Origin: Methanosarcinales archaeon | GTDB taxonomy: Archaea > Halobacteriota > Methanosarcinia > Methanosarcinales > Methanocomedenaceae | DNA length: 15,455 nucleotides | NCBI GenBank assembly: GCA_030638625.1 | Contig: DAOWEE010000193.1 | Location: forward strand, 1-15,455 | Direction of reading: 5' to 3' | Part shown: positions 1 to 7,017 of the stretch, one piece after another | Numbering within the stretch: position 1 is the stretch's first letter | How the letters are laid out: each line of letters starts with the position of its first letter | Made by a program: the position numbers and the translations under genes | Notes under the pieces: generated by a model | What the model saw: the letters and a program-made list of their open reading frames with translations, nothing else | What the model was told of the DNA's origin: nothing | The model's database searches: none

Positions 1-105
1 AACAGGTATTAAATAAATTCAGACATTACTTTTATGATACTAGCATGCATTAAGTCCGCCTGAATAAATTCTTCAAACAGACCACTTTATTGGATAATGA
101 AGTAA

Positions 106-2976
106 ATGCAAAACGAAATAAAAAATGTGAATATAATCCTGTTGGGATTTTGCCTGTCAAATATGGCAGCACTCATATACCAGATTAGCTGGACAAAGAG
201 CCTGTCATATATATTCGGTACATCCATATACGCATCAGGAACAGTTATTGCATGCTTTATGGCCGGACTTGCCATTGGAAGTTTCATATTCGGTAAACAG
301 GCCGATAAAAGTAGTAATCCTGTCAGATTGTTGGGGCATGTGGAGATTGGTTTGGGCCTGTCCGCACTCATTTTAATATTTTTGTTTAGCATCCTGCCAG
401 GTCCATATGCGGTGATCCATAAAATCTTTGAAGGAGGGTTGTTCATGAACTTAATGCTTTTTTTACTCTCATTCCTTGTCCTGATCATACCCACCAGCCT
501 GATTGGCGGTTCATTCCCTATCATGAACCGCATATATGCCCATAAGATAAAGACCGTAGGAGAGGACGTAGGGATTGTGTATTCAGCCGACACCGTCTTT
601 GCAGCCATCGGTGCAATCTCTGCCGGTTTTATACTGCTGCCCCTGCTGGGTATCAACAAAACAGTTGTCATTGCTGCCGCCATCAACATTCTGGTGGGGA
701 TTTACCTTTACAGGATATCAGGTGGTATTGACTGGGCCTCATACATTAAAAAAATAACAATTAACGGCAACGAAAGTGGAAAATTTAAGGTATCAATCAG
801 CCGTTACCTTGATAGAACCAGCCGGGTAGTATTCCTGGGTTTTTTCCTGTCAGGCTTTGCAGCCCTTGTGGCAGAGATTGTCTGGATACGTTACCTGTCA
901 CTTACTCTTGGCACCAGTATATACGCCCTTTCTATAATCACTTCATCTTTCCTTATCGGACTCGCACTTGGCAGTTTCATTATAAGCAAATATATGGACA
1001 GAATCAACCATCCCATCTCCACATTCGCATTTATTGAAATGGGGATTGGTCTGTCAACTATACTGCTGCTGTTGTTCATAGATAAACTTGACACACCATA
1101 CCTGATACTGTACCATTCTTTTGACTCCTTTTACCCGTTCATGGCATCACTTTTCATTATAATTTTCCTGATATTGTTAATCCCAACATCACTCATGGGT
1201 GCCACTCTACCCATTGTAAGCAAAATCATCACCAAACAGTTCAAATGCCTGGGCACTGACATCGGTGTAATTTATACCTCGAATACATTGGGTGCCATCT
1301 TTGGTACTTTATTCGCAAGTTTTGTGCTAATACCTGCCGTAGGGATGACAAAGACTGCTGCAATAGGTGCTGCAATAAGTATCTTCATAGGGTTGATACT
1401 ATTTGCCGTTTCAGAATTTAAATGGAAAAATAAATTCTATTCCCTTACCGGAATTACCATTGTACTTTGTATATTGCTGGCATCCACCACCATAAATCCT
1501 CTTTTTGCAGGAGCGTATTATCACGGCACACAGTTGGAAGATGTTGACAGCTGGAATAATATGAAATCAAACATAGAACTTGTTCATCATGAAGAAGGAC
1601 TCTACGGCCTTATCTCTGTGGTTAAGCAAGGTGAATATATAGCACTGCGCACAGATGGTAAATCTGAATCAAGTAACGTCCCACTGGAACTTGTTACTGA
1701 ACATCAACTTGCATACATACCTCTGTTTGCAAGCGGAGACCCAAAAGATGTTATGCTAATAGGTCTTGGCGGGGGATTTACTCTTGATACTATAACCAAT
1801 TTTGACCAGATAAATACCATCGATGTAGTTGAAATTAATCCCAATCTGGCACACGTGACTGAAGAATTTTTTTCAGAATACAATAATTATGCTTTGCAAG
1901 ACCCCAGGGTAAACCTGATAATCGATGATGGTAGGAATCATCTCTATGCAAACAAGAAGAAATACGATGTAATCATCTCCCAGCCGTCCAATATCTGGCT
2001 TAGCGGCGAAGCTGGATTGTTTACTGAAGAGATGTATGATATTGCAAAAACACGTTTGAACGACGACGGAATATATGGTCAGTGGATGCCGCTTTATGAA
2101 CAGGATATCGATGATTTCAAGATATTTATTGCAACTTTTGACAGGGCTTTTCCATATACCACATTATGGATAGTGGGCTATGATGCAATACTTGTTGGTT
2201 CTTTACAGCCTATTGAATTAGATTATAATAAAATTGACAATTATATTACAACAAACACGCAGATTAATTCCGACTTTGAGGACATGTCAAATGTACTTGT
2301 AACTCACGGGAGAGATAAGCTGATGTATGAGCTGGCAATCCCGTATATGATGTCAAATACTGAACATGAGGATTTCTTTGGCAGTGTAATCAATACCGAT
2401 GACCACCCAAGACTTGAATTCACGACTGCAAGAAACACCATATATCCCCAGAATGTAGAAAAACCCGCTGATGCAGTACACCAGCACCTCTTGGAAACAT
2501 CTGATCTGGTCATTACTGTGCCGTTTAATAATTTAACCACTCGATATGAAGACCATGTCTATATGGATTTCATTAACATGGAGATAGGCCTTGATGATTC
2601 GTGGAATGAAGAATTTGCACATATAAATGTTGACCATAAAGTTAATGTCATATACATGGACACAAATTATGTTCGTGGGCAAGAAAAGTTTTCACTTCTG
2701 GCAATACCACTGCCTGAAATACCAGACCTTCAGGTTGTAAAAACAAATATATTAAACAGCGTAAAAGGTATCTCAAGTACACGTCCGGTTATCGAAGAAA
2801 GGGTTGTAAGCATAAATGGTAATTGGGGTTATGAAATTGTTGCATCTTCTGGAAATAGCGGTAGATATGATTTTGTGGTTTCCTGGTGGTGCGAGGAGTG
2901 TAATACAATATACAGCATTGAATTATGGGGTGTCACTGCCGCAGAAGGAAATGAAATAATAAAAAATATTAAGTAA
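106..2976 (+). CDS. Membrane-fused spermidine synthase-like protein with duplicated transmembrane module
   Basis: A 956-residue protein in three parts. Residues about 8-203 and 242-434 are two copies of one multi-helix membrane module: each has an AALxxxIxW segment, then LGTSIYA or FGTSIYA, a GLAxGSF segment, and an IPTSLxG loop. Residues about 440-780 form a Rossmann-type aminopropyltransferase/methyltransferase-like domain. It has the nucleotide-binding GLGGG (553-557), an acidic VVEINP (574-579), DDGR (607-610), ISQPSN (624-629) and NTDDHPRLEF (763-772). Residues 790-956 are an additional domain with a CxxC pair (C929, C932) in a WWCEEC context. The family is usually annotated 'fused MFS/spermidine synthase'. 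The SQPSN motif stands where true spermidine synthases carry a catalytic Asp, so polyamine synthesis is doubtful; the substrate is unknown. The start is the ATG preceded by a weak GGATAATGAAG. This gene looks more A/T-rich than the metabolic genes downstream. The domain call is firm, the function is not. Confidence 0.85.
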   Translation: MQNEIKNVNIILLGFCLSNMAALIYQISWTKSLSYIFGTSIYASGTVIACFMAGLAIGSFIFGKQADKSSNPVRLLGHVEIGLGLSALILIFLFSILPGPYAVIHKIFEGGLFMNLMLFLLSFLVLIIPTSLIGGSFPIMNRIYAHKIKTVGEDVGIVYSADTVFAAIGAISAGFILLPLLGINKTVVIAAAINILVGIYLYRISGGIDWASYIKKITINGNESGKFKVSISRYLDRTSRVVFLGFFLSGFAALVAEIVWIRYLSLTLGTSIYALSIITSSFLIGLALGSFIISKYMDRINHPISTFAFIEMGIGLSTILLLLFIDKLDTPYLILYHSFDSFYPFMASLFIIIFLILLIPTSLMGATLPIVSKIITKQFKCLGTDIGVIYTSNTLGAIFGTLFASFVLIPAVGMTKTAAIGAAISIFIGLILFAVSEFKWKNKFYSLTGITIVLCILLASTTINPLFAGAYYHGTQLEDVDSWNNMKSNIELVHHEEGLYGLISVVKQGEYIALRTDGKSESSNVPLELVTEHQLAYIPLFASGDPKDVMLIGLGGGFTLDTITNFDQINTIDVVEINPNLAHVTEEFFSEYNNYALQDPRVNLIIDDGRNHLYANKKKYDVIISQPSNIWLSGEAGLFTEEMYDIAKTRLNDDGIYGQWMPLYEQDIDDFKIFIATFDRAFPYTTLWIVGYDAILVGSLQPIELDYNKIDNYITTNTQINSDFEDMSNVLVTHGRDKLMYELAIPYMMSNTEHEDFFGSVINTDDHPRLEFTTARNTIYPQNVEKPADAVHQHLLETSDLVITVPFNNLTTRYEDHVYMDFINMEIGLDDSWNEEFAHINVDHKVNVIYMDTNYVRGQEKFSLLAIPLPEIPDLQVVKTNILNSVKGISSTRPVIEERVVSINGNWGYEIVASSGNSGRYDFVVSWWCEECNTIYSIELWGVTAAEGNEIIKNIK

Positions 2977-2992
2977 CCCTAAAGCGACATAC

Positions 2993-3000
2993 TTATATAT
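2993..3000 (+). promoter_or_regulatory. Probable TATA box for the 57-residue membrane protein gene
   Basis: The sequence TTATATAT lies 17 bp after the stop of the large membrane gene and about 37 bp before the ATG at 3034. An archaeal start site about 25 bp downstream would give a leader of roughly 10 bases. The GGGTGTGAG just before the ATG could act as ribosome binding site. Placement is by eye. Confidence 0.5.
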
Positions 3001-3033
3001 TTCCACAATCCATTTATAAATGGGTGTGAGATT

Positions 3034-3207
3034 ATGCAAACTCTTAGAGAGTATAGCGTAAAAATAATTGTGTTAACATTATTCTGTATATTACTTGCAA
3101 TCCTTGTTGTTGAATGTTGCAGGGGTACATTCTTCTACAATCTATTGCCCTTGCTGGGATTAATCTGGATTTTTGGCCTTGGTAAATTTACGCTTTTGGC
3201 TGAATAA
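3034..3207 (+). CDS. Small hydrophobic membrane protein, 57 residues
   Basis: An intact 57-codon frame from ATG to a double stop TAATAA. The product begins MQTLREYSVK and has two hydrophobic stretches, about residues 11-27 and 35-49. They are separated by a short loop with a CC pair (C28, C29) and R30. This suggests a two-helix membrane hairpin. It has its own TATA-like box at 2993 and GGGTGTGAG upstream of the ATG. It sits 57 bases downstream of the large fused membrane protein on the same strand, so the two may act together, but that is inference from position only. I do not recognise a family. The frame is short enough that many annotation pipelines would omit it. Confidence 0.6.
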   Translation: MQTLREYSVKIIVLTLFCILLAILVVECCRGTFFYNLLPLLGLIWIFGLGKFTLLAE

Positions 3208-3292
3208 TAATGTTGACAACCAATTTGACATCAATTATTTCCATATTTGATATCAGGATAATGCACCCATTCAATCTTATATTAGCAAAATC

Positions 3293-3301
3293 TTAAATAT
3301 A
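3293..3301 (+). promoter_or_regulatory. Probable TATA box upstream of the TRAM gene
   Basis: TTAAATATA fits an archaeal TATA box. A start site about 25 bp downstream (near 3323) would leave a leader of about 100 bases before the ATG chosen at 3428. That is long for an archaeal mRNA and could allow regulation at the RNA level. The assignment is by eye; no other strong box lies closer at the right spacing. Confidence 0.4.
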
Positions 3302-3427
3302 CGCAGGACATAAGAGTGTTTAAGATTTGAAACTGTTTTGGTTTAAGGATTTATGGAAGTTTACGTCAATAACGTTTTTCCGTGTTTTTGCCAGAGTAGT
3401 AGAGAATCAAATATAAGGATGTGTAGT

Positions 3428-3634
3428 ATGTTCGGAAATCAAGAATACAGTGCTCCGGTAACAGCCGGAGAAACCTATGAAGTGTCGATTGAAGATTTAG
3501 CAAGAGAAGGCGACGGTGTCGCTAAAGTTGAAGGTTTTATTATCTTCGTACCTGGAACAAAGGTCGGAGATGAAGTTACCATCAAAGTCAATAAAGTAAT
3601 GCGAAAATTCGCAATTGCTGAAGTAGTAGACTAA
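3428..3634 (+). CDS. Stand-alone TRAM domain RNA-binding protein
   Basis: A 68-residue protein that is almost entirely one TRAM domain, a small beta-barrel OB-like fold. Diagnostic elements are VTAGETYEVSIEDLAREGDGV at residues 11-31, GFIIFVPGTKVGDEV at 36-50 and the basic tail of the barrel at K53-K60. Free-standing TRAM proteins are common in methanogenic archaea and are reported to act as RNA chaperones with a cold-shock-like role. The frame stays open upstream to an ATG at 3353, but the extra residues are cysteine-rich and unlike the family. The ATG at 3428 follows GGATGTGTAGT and gives the usual family length, so I prefer it; the ATG at 3419 is a less likely alternative. The gene is monocistronic by appearance. 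Confidence 0.88.
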   Translation: MFGNQEYSAPVTAGETYEVSIEDLAREGDGVAKVEGFIIFVPGTKVGDEVTIKVNKVMRKFAIAEVVD

Positions 3635-3661
3635 AACCTATAAATTCAACTTTCTTAATTG

Positions 3662-3697
3662 ATGGCTTTTGGTCTTCTAAAACAAGACCTGGGCCAT
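3662..3697. repeat. Imperfect hairpin downstream of the TRAM gene
   Basis: GGTCTT (3671-3676) pairs with AAGACC (3684-3689) across a seven-base loop. An outer ATGGC (3662-3666) pairs with GCCAT (3693-3697) around a small internal loop. It lies 28 bases after the TRAM stop codon. It could be a 3' end structure for the TRAM mRNA, but no T-run follows directly. Confidence 0.5.
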
Positions 3698-3714
3698 TCA
3701 ATCTAAATATATAA

Positions 3715-3761
3715 GTGATGGGATCACAACCGTAATCTACGGTAATTATGCCACAATGGCA
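3715..3761. repeat. Three consecutive perfect triloop hairpins
   Basis: Three short perfect inverted repeats follow one another: GTGAT-GGG-ATCAC (3715-3727), ACCGTA-ATC-TACGGT (3729-3743) and TGCCA-CAA-TGGCA (3749-3761). All have three-base loops. An A/T box (TAAATATATAA, about 3702-3712) precedes them and a run of six T (3781-3786) follows. They lie in the spacer between the convergent TRAM and nucleotidyltransferase genes. They could be part of a small RNA, a 3' end structure for either neighbour, or protein-binding dyads. The inverted repeats are certain; the role is not. Confidence 0.6.
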
Positions 3762-3802
3762 AAACATATCCCACCAACTATTTTTTGATTCTTACATTAA
3801 AA

Positions 3803-4540
3803 TTAACGTCTTCGTTTACTTTTCACTCGTCTGCGAACCAGTGAATCCGAAGCAGTAATTTCTTCAAGCACAGCTTCAAAGCCCTCATCCTGAGCCAGCG
3901 ACCTGTCAAGATACACACCTGTAGTACCCACCTTTGCCCGCCTTTGCAATACCCTTATCCTCTCTTCCACGATTCCCTGCCCTACTCCAATCTTCTTTGC
4001 AGCAATACCGGGCGAGAGGTCTGATAATGGTGTTTCTGCATGACCTTCGGCTGTAGGCTCAATCAACATCAACCGCTTATCCACGCCCGGTACGCGGTTG
4101 GTGATGACATCCTCCAACCCCGCAGCCCCAATCATACCCCCAAAGGCATAGAAATCCAGTTCCCTTACAGTAGGCTGTATCAAAGGAAAGGTGACCATCG
4201 CCTTGTTGGGGAGGTATATATGTGCCTTGACCATGGCACCGGGTGTGGCTTGCACCAGTTTTCGGCCCGTAATCCCCACAACATCCAGTGCCAGTTCCAC
4301 CCTGAAAGACTGCACCACCCCAGGAATTATAACATCAATGTCGCTACCGGGTGATACATCACCCCTTGCAAGGCTGCCGTACACAAAACACTCAAAACCA
4401 GCCCCCTCCAGTGCATATAGCACACTGGCCGCCCGTTCCCTGAGTATCTTTAGCAGTTCCCAATGTGCCTTATCGTACAGGATTTCACCGGGTTGTCCCA
4501 TTGTCGCAGTCTTCTGTCTCATCCGGTATAGAGAGGTCAT
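3803..4540 (-). CDS. Predicted nucleotidyltransferase of the DNA polymerase beta superfamily
   Basis: A protein of about 245 residues with the nucleotidyltransferase signature GSLARGD (residues 55-61) followed by SPGSDIDV (63-70). The two Asp of SDID and a further acidic residue would bind the catalytic metals. It most resembles an archaeal group of predicted nucleotidyltransferases; the substrate is not known. The C-terminus ends in a strongly basic RRRVKSKRRR tail, which suggests nucleic acid binding. The start is uncertain: a GTG at 4558 opens the frame, but ATG at 4540 follows AAGGATGGA, and ATG at 4522 could be a leaderless start given the TATA box at 4548. The gene is divergent from the MobB-MoaE fusion gene, so shared control is possible. 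Confidence 0.8.
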   Translation of the reverse strand: MTSLYRMRQKTATMGQPGEILYDKAHWELLKILRERAASVLYALEGAGFECFVYGSLARGDVSPGSDIDVIIPGVVQSFRVELALDVVGITGRKLVQATPGAMVKAHIYLPNKAMVTFPLIQPTVRELDFYAFGGMIGAAGLEDVITNRVPGVDKRLMLIEPTAEGHAETPLSDLSPGIAAKKIGVGQGIVEERIRVLQRRAKVGTTGVYLDRSLAQDEGFEAVLEEITASDSLVRRRVKSKRRR

Positions 4541-4547
4541 TCCATCC

Positions 4548-4555
4548 TTATAAAA
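4548..4555 (+). promoter_or_regulatory. TATA box for mobB-moaE, readable on both strands
   Basis: CTTATAAAAC on the plus strand gives a start site near 4578 and a leader of about 16 bases before the ATG at 4594. The same element reads GTTTTATAAG on the minus strand and could place the nucleotidyltransferase transcript start near 4525, close to the ATG at 4522. The site overlaps the longest possible version of the nucleotidyltransferase frame, an argument against the GTG start at 4558. Confidence 0.4.
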
Positions 4556-4593
4556 CACAAAGTCTAATAGATAACGTTTCCATTAAATCAATC

Positions 4594-5424
4594 ATGAAAA
4601 TCATCGCAGTGGCAGGTCACAAGAAATCGGGCAAGACCACACTTGTGGAACGGCTGGTCAGGGAACTTGGAAAGCGGGGCCGTGTGGGCACGGTAAAACA
4701 CCTGCCAGACCATGAGGTCAACCCGCAGGGTACCGATACCCGTAAGCATATGGATGCTGGTGCCGGCGTGGTGATCGGTGTGACCCCTTCGGGTACTGCT
4801 AAATTCACTCCAAAGGCAACCCTGGATAACGCCCTGGACGAACTGGCGGATAGCGGCATGGATTATGCCGTGGTGGAAGGATTCAAGAACAGTCACCTGC
4901 CCAAGATTGCACTGGGCGGTTTGGAGATGCCTAACACGCTAACAAGTATTGACAATGACCCTGCCAGCCTTACTGAAAAGGATATATCCGGCCTGCTCGA
5001 CATCATCGAACAGCAGCCTGAATACCATACTCTTGATTCCCTTATATACATGGTTAAACAAAATCCTATAATTAAGGAAGCAGGAGCCATCGGAAGTTTC
5101 ACCGGCATTGTCAGGCAGAAGACCGGGGATGTGGAAACTGAAAGCCTGGAATTTGAATCACATGAAGAAATGGCTGGAGAAAGGATACGTCTAATTGAGA
5201 ATGACTTGAAAAACACAGATGGTGTACTGGATGTAAGGATTCACCACAAGACAGGGTGGATTGGTCCGGGGCAGGATATTGTGTATATTGTGGTGGCGGC
5301 TTCGCACCGACATCAACTGTTCCATGCATTATCAGATGCTATCGAGAGGGTAAAGGCAGAGGTGCCCATATGGAAAAAGGAACATACGGCTACAGGAAAA
5401 TTCTGGGTGCACGATCACCCGTAA
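4594..5424 (+). CDS. MobB-MoaE fusion: molybdopterin guanine dinucleotide and molybdopterin synthesis
   Basis: Two cofactor-synthesis domains in one 276-residue chain. Residues 1-155 are MobB-like, with the P-loop GHKKSGKTT (8-16), a KH pair after beta-2 (35-36) and VVEGFKNS (93-100). MobB is a GTP-binding partner in adding GMP to molybdopterin. Residues 160-276 are MoaE, the large subunit of molybdopterin synthase: it has GAIGSFTGIVR (164-173), LEFESHEEMA (185-194), IHHKTGW (216-222) and the active-site segment KAEVPIWKKE (254-263). The lysines equivalent to E. coli Lys119 and Lys126, as I recall them, are present at 254 and 261, so the MoaE part looks active. No MoaD lies in this window. 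The frame extends upstream to 4465, but homology begins at MKIIAVAGHKK. In a methanogen the cofactor would serve formylmethanofuran dehydrogenase. Confidence 0.92.
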   Translation: MKIIAVAGHKKSGKTTLVERLVRELGKRGRVGTVKHLPDHEVNPQGTDTRKHMDAGAGVVIGVTPSGTAKFTPKATLDNALDELADSGMDYAVVEGFKNSHLPKIALGGLEMPNTLTSIDNDPASLTEKDISGLLDIIEQQPEYHTLDSLIYMVKQNPIIKEAGAIGSFTGIVRQKTGDVETESLEFESHEEMAGERIRLIENDLKNTDGVLDVRIHHKTGWIGPGQDIVYIVVAASHRHQLFHALSDAIERVKAEVPIWKKEHTATGKFWVHDHP

Positions 5425-5469
5425 AAACATTTATTCAATAAAAACACCTTTTGGGACAAGTGATAATAA

Positions 5470-6828
5470 ATGAAATTATTCGGTACAAATGGCGTTCGGG
5501 GATTAGCCAATAAAGAAATGACTGCTGATATGGCCCTGGCGCTGGGAAAGAGTCTGGGTACCTACATGCATCGGCACAATGAAGGGCGGCGGGTGGCAGT
5601 GGGAAGGGATACCCGCGTCTCAGGAGATATGCTAAAGAGCGCAGCCATAGCAGGGCTGCTGTCAACCGGGCTGGAAGTCACGGATGTGGGTGTGCTGCCC
5701 ACCCCTGCACTGCAATATTATGTGCGCAGCCATGCGGATGCCGGCATTATGATAACCGCTTCCCATAATCCAAGGGAATACAACGGATTGAAGATTGTTG
5801 CCGGTGACGGCACCGAGTTCTCACGTAGTGGCGAGGCAGAAGTGGAAGACATTTATTTCTCACAGCAATTCCGTGCAGCAGATTGGGACCAGACCGGTAG
5901 TTTTTCCAGGGATTCCACTACTCTCAGGACATATATGGACGCCATCACATCACTGGTGGATGTGGATGTAATCCGCAACGCAGGACTTACCGTGGTGGTG
6001 GACCCGGGTTGCGGTGCCAGTTGTGAAGTGAGTCCCCTGTTGCTGCGGGAGTTGGGGTGCAAAGTCATTACGCTCAATGCCCAGCCAGATGGCACATTCC
6101 CGGGCAGGGCACCTGAACCCACAAAGGACGTATTGACCGACCTTATGAATACGGTTAAAGCTTCAGGCGCAGACCTGGGTGTTGCACATGACGGTGATGC
6201 CGACAGGGTGGCTTTCGTGGATGAGAAGGGTGAGTTCCTTGACGAAGAAGACCTGCTTGCCATGATGGCAGGGCATGTGCTTGGCCACAAAAAAGGCAAG
6301 GTGGTCACTCCGCTCAGTTCTTCCCTGCGAATCAAGGACGTGACCGAATCCATGGGCGGTGAACTTATCTGGACGGCTGTTGGCAGTATTGATGTGGCAC
6401 GCAAGATGATTGAGACCGGAGCCGTGTTTGGCGGGGAGGGTAACGGCGGCCTGATATTTCCTGAATTCCAGTACTGCCGTGATGGTGCAATGACCGCAGC
6501 CAGGATGCTGGAGATACTTGCAGGCGGCAGGAAACTTTCTGAACTGAAGAGTGGATTACCTGAGTATCATAACATCAAGACCAAGATACGGTGCAGCAAT
6601 TTGGACGATGTGCTCAAAAAGGTGGCAAGTGCTCTAAAGGAGCAAGAGCAGGACGTGGATAATACTGATGGACTGAAGGTGTGGTATCCTGACGGATGGA
6701 TACTTATCAGGCCCAGCGGTACAGAACCAATTATAAGGATATACGCAGAATCTAAATCTCCGGACCGTGCAAAAGAATTAATGGAATATGGGTCCGGATT
6801 GGTTGAGAAATGCAATGTTGATAGGTGA
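5470..6828 (+). CDS. glmM: Phosphoglucosamine mutase / phosphohexomutase
   Basis: A 452-residue alpha-D-phosphohexomutase with all four family signatures. The catalytic phosphoserine loop is TASHNP (S98). The metal site is DGDADR (241-246). The sugar-binding loop is GGEGNGG (321-327) and the phosphate-binding loop is RPSGTEP (414-420). The N-terminus LFGTNGVRG is typical of the glucosamine/mannose mutase group. The likely reaction is glucosamine-6-phosphate to glucosamine-1-phosphate, a step to UDP-GlcNAc. A phosphomannomutase or mixed activity cannot be excluded from sequence. The start ATG follows AGTGATAATAA. The gene lies 45 bases after the MobB-MoaE gene and its stop codon sits inside the ribosome binding region of the next small gene, so it heads or belongs to an operon. 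Confidence 0.9.
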   Translation: MKLFGTNGVRGLANKEMTADMALALGKSLGTYMHRHNEGRRVAVGRDTRVSGDMLKSAAIAGLLSTGLEVTDVGVLPTPALQYYVRSHADAGIMITASHNPREYNGLKIVAGDGTEFSRSGEAEVEDIYFSQQFRAADWDQTGSFSRDSTTLRTYMDAITSLVDVDVIRNAGLTVVVDPGCGASCEVSPLLLRELGCKVITLNAQPDGTFPGRAPEPTKDVLTDLMNTVKASGADLGVAHDGDADRVAFVDEKGEFLDEEDLLAMMAGHVLGHKKGKVVTPLSSSLRIKDVTESMGGELIWTAVGSIDVARKMIETGAVFGGEGNGGLIFPEFQYCRDGAMTAARMLEILAGGRKLSELKSGLPEYHNIKTKIRCSNLDDVLKKVASALKEQEQDVDNTDGLKVWYPDGWILIRPSGTEPIIRIYAESKSPDRAKELMEYGSGLVEKCNVDR

Positions 6829-6833
6829 AGTAA

Positions 6834-7001
6834 ATGACGCAAGGATGCCCGCACATTTCAGGTGTCTGGTGTAAACTGGACCCAAAGTTCTATAAGCCAA
6901 AACCCGATGAATTAGATACCTATTGTTCAAACAGCGATAATTACATAAACTGTCCGGTCTATGAAAAATTCGCAAACATAGAAGGCTGTGCTTGCAGCTA
7001 A
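6834..7001 (+). CDS. Small six-cysteine protein, 55 residues
   Basis: A 55-codon frame beginning MTQGCPHISGVWCKLDP and ending EGCACS. Its six cysteines are C5, C13, C31, C40, C52 and C54, with H7 near the first. The spacing CPH-x5-WC, YC, NCPVYEK and CAC suggests a small metal-binding or Fe-S protein, or one with disulfides. The ribosome binding site AGGTGAAGTAA overlaps the TGA stop of glmM (6826-6828), so the two genes look translationally coupled. The downstream shikimate kinase follows within about 50 bases. There is no signal peptide or membrane segment, so it should be cytoplasmic. I do not recognise a named family. The strong Shine-Dalgarno match, coupling and non-random cysteine content argue that it is real. 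Confidence 0.7.
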   Translation: MTQGCPHISGVWCKLDPKFYKPKPDELDTYCSNSDNYINCPVYEKFANIEGCACS

Positions 7002-7017
7002 CCATTTCTAAGTTATA

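Noticed and set aside
87..689. Minus-strand frame of 200 residues opposite the fused membrane gene
   Set aside because: It lies entirely within a well-supported plus-strand gene and the product has no recognisable domain or compositional coherence, so it is a shadow frame.
3240..3352. Riboswitch in the spacer before the TRAM gene
   Set aside because: I could not find a conserved riboswitch core or a well-paired aptamer-like fold; only weak four-base pairings are present.
3353..3427. Longer TRAM protein beginning at the ATG at 3353
   Set aside because: The added 25 residues are cysteine-rich and unlike any TRAM domain, and the ATG at 3428 has a better ribosome binding site and gives the normal family length.
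3715..3761. C/D box small RNA
   Set aside because: GTGATGG resembles a C box, but no CTGA D box stands at the required spacing, so the hairpins are reported without that class.
4465..4593. Longer MobB-MoaE protein beginning at 4465
   Set aside because: The region overlaps the 5' part of the divergent nucleotidyltransferase gene, and homology begins at MKIIAVAGHKK with a TATA box just upstream.
5853..6404. Minus-strand frame of 183 residues opposite glmM
   Set aside because: It mirrors the codon bias of glmM, which has all catalytic motifs. The antisense product is Ser/Pro-rich and unlike a real protein.
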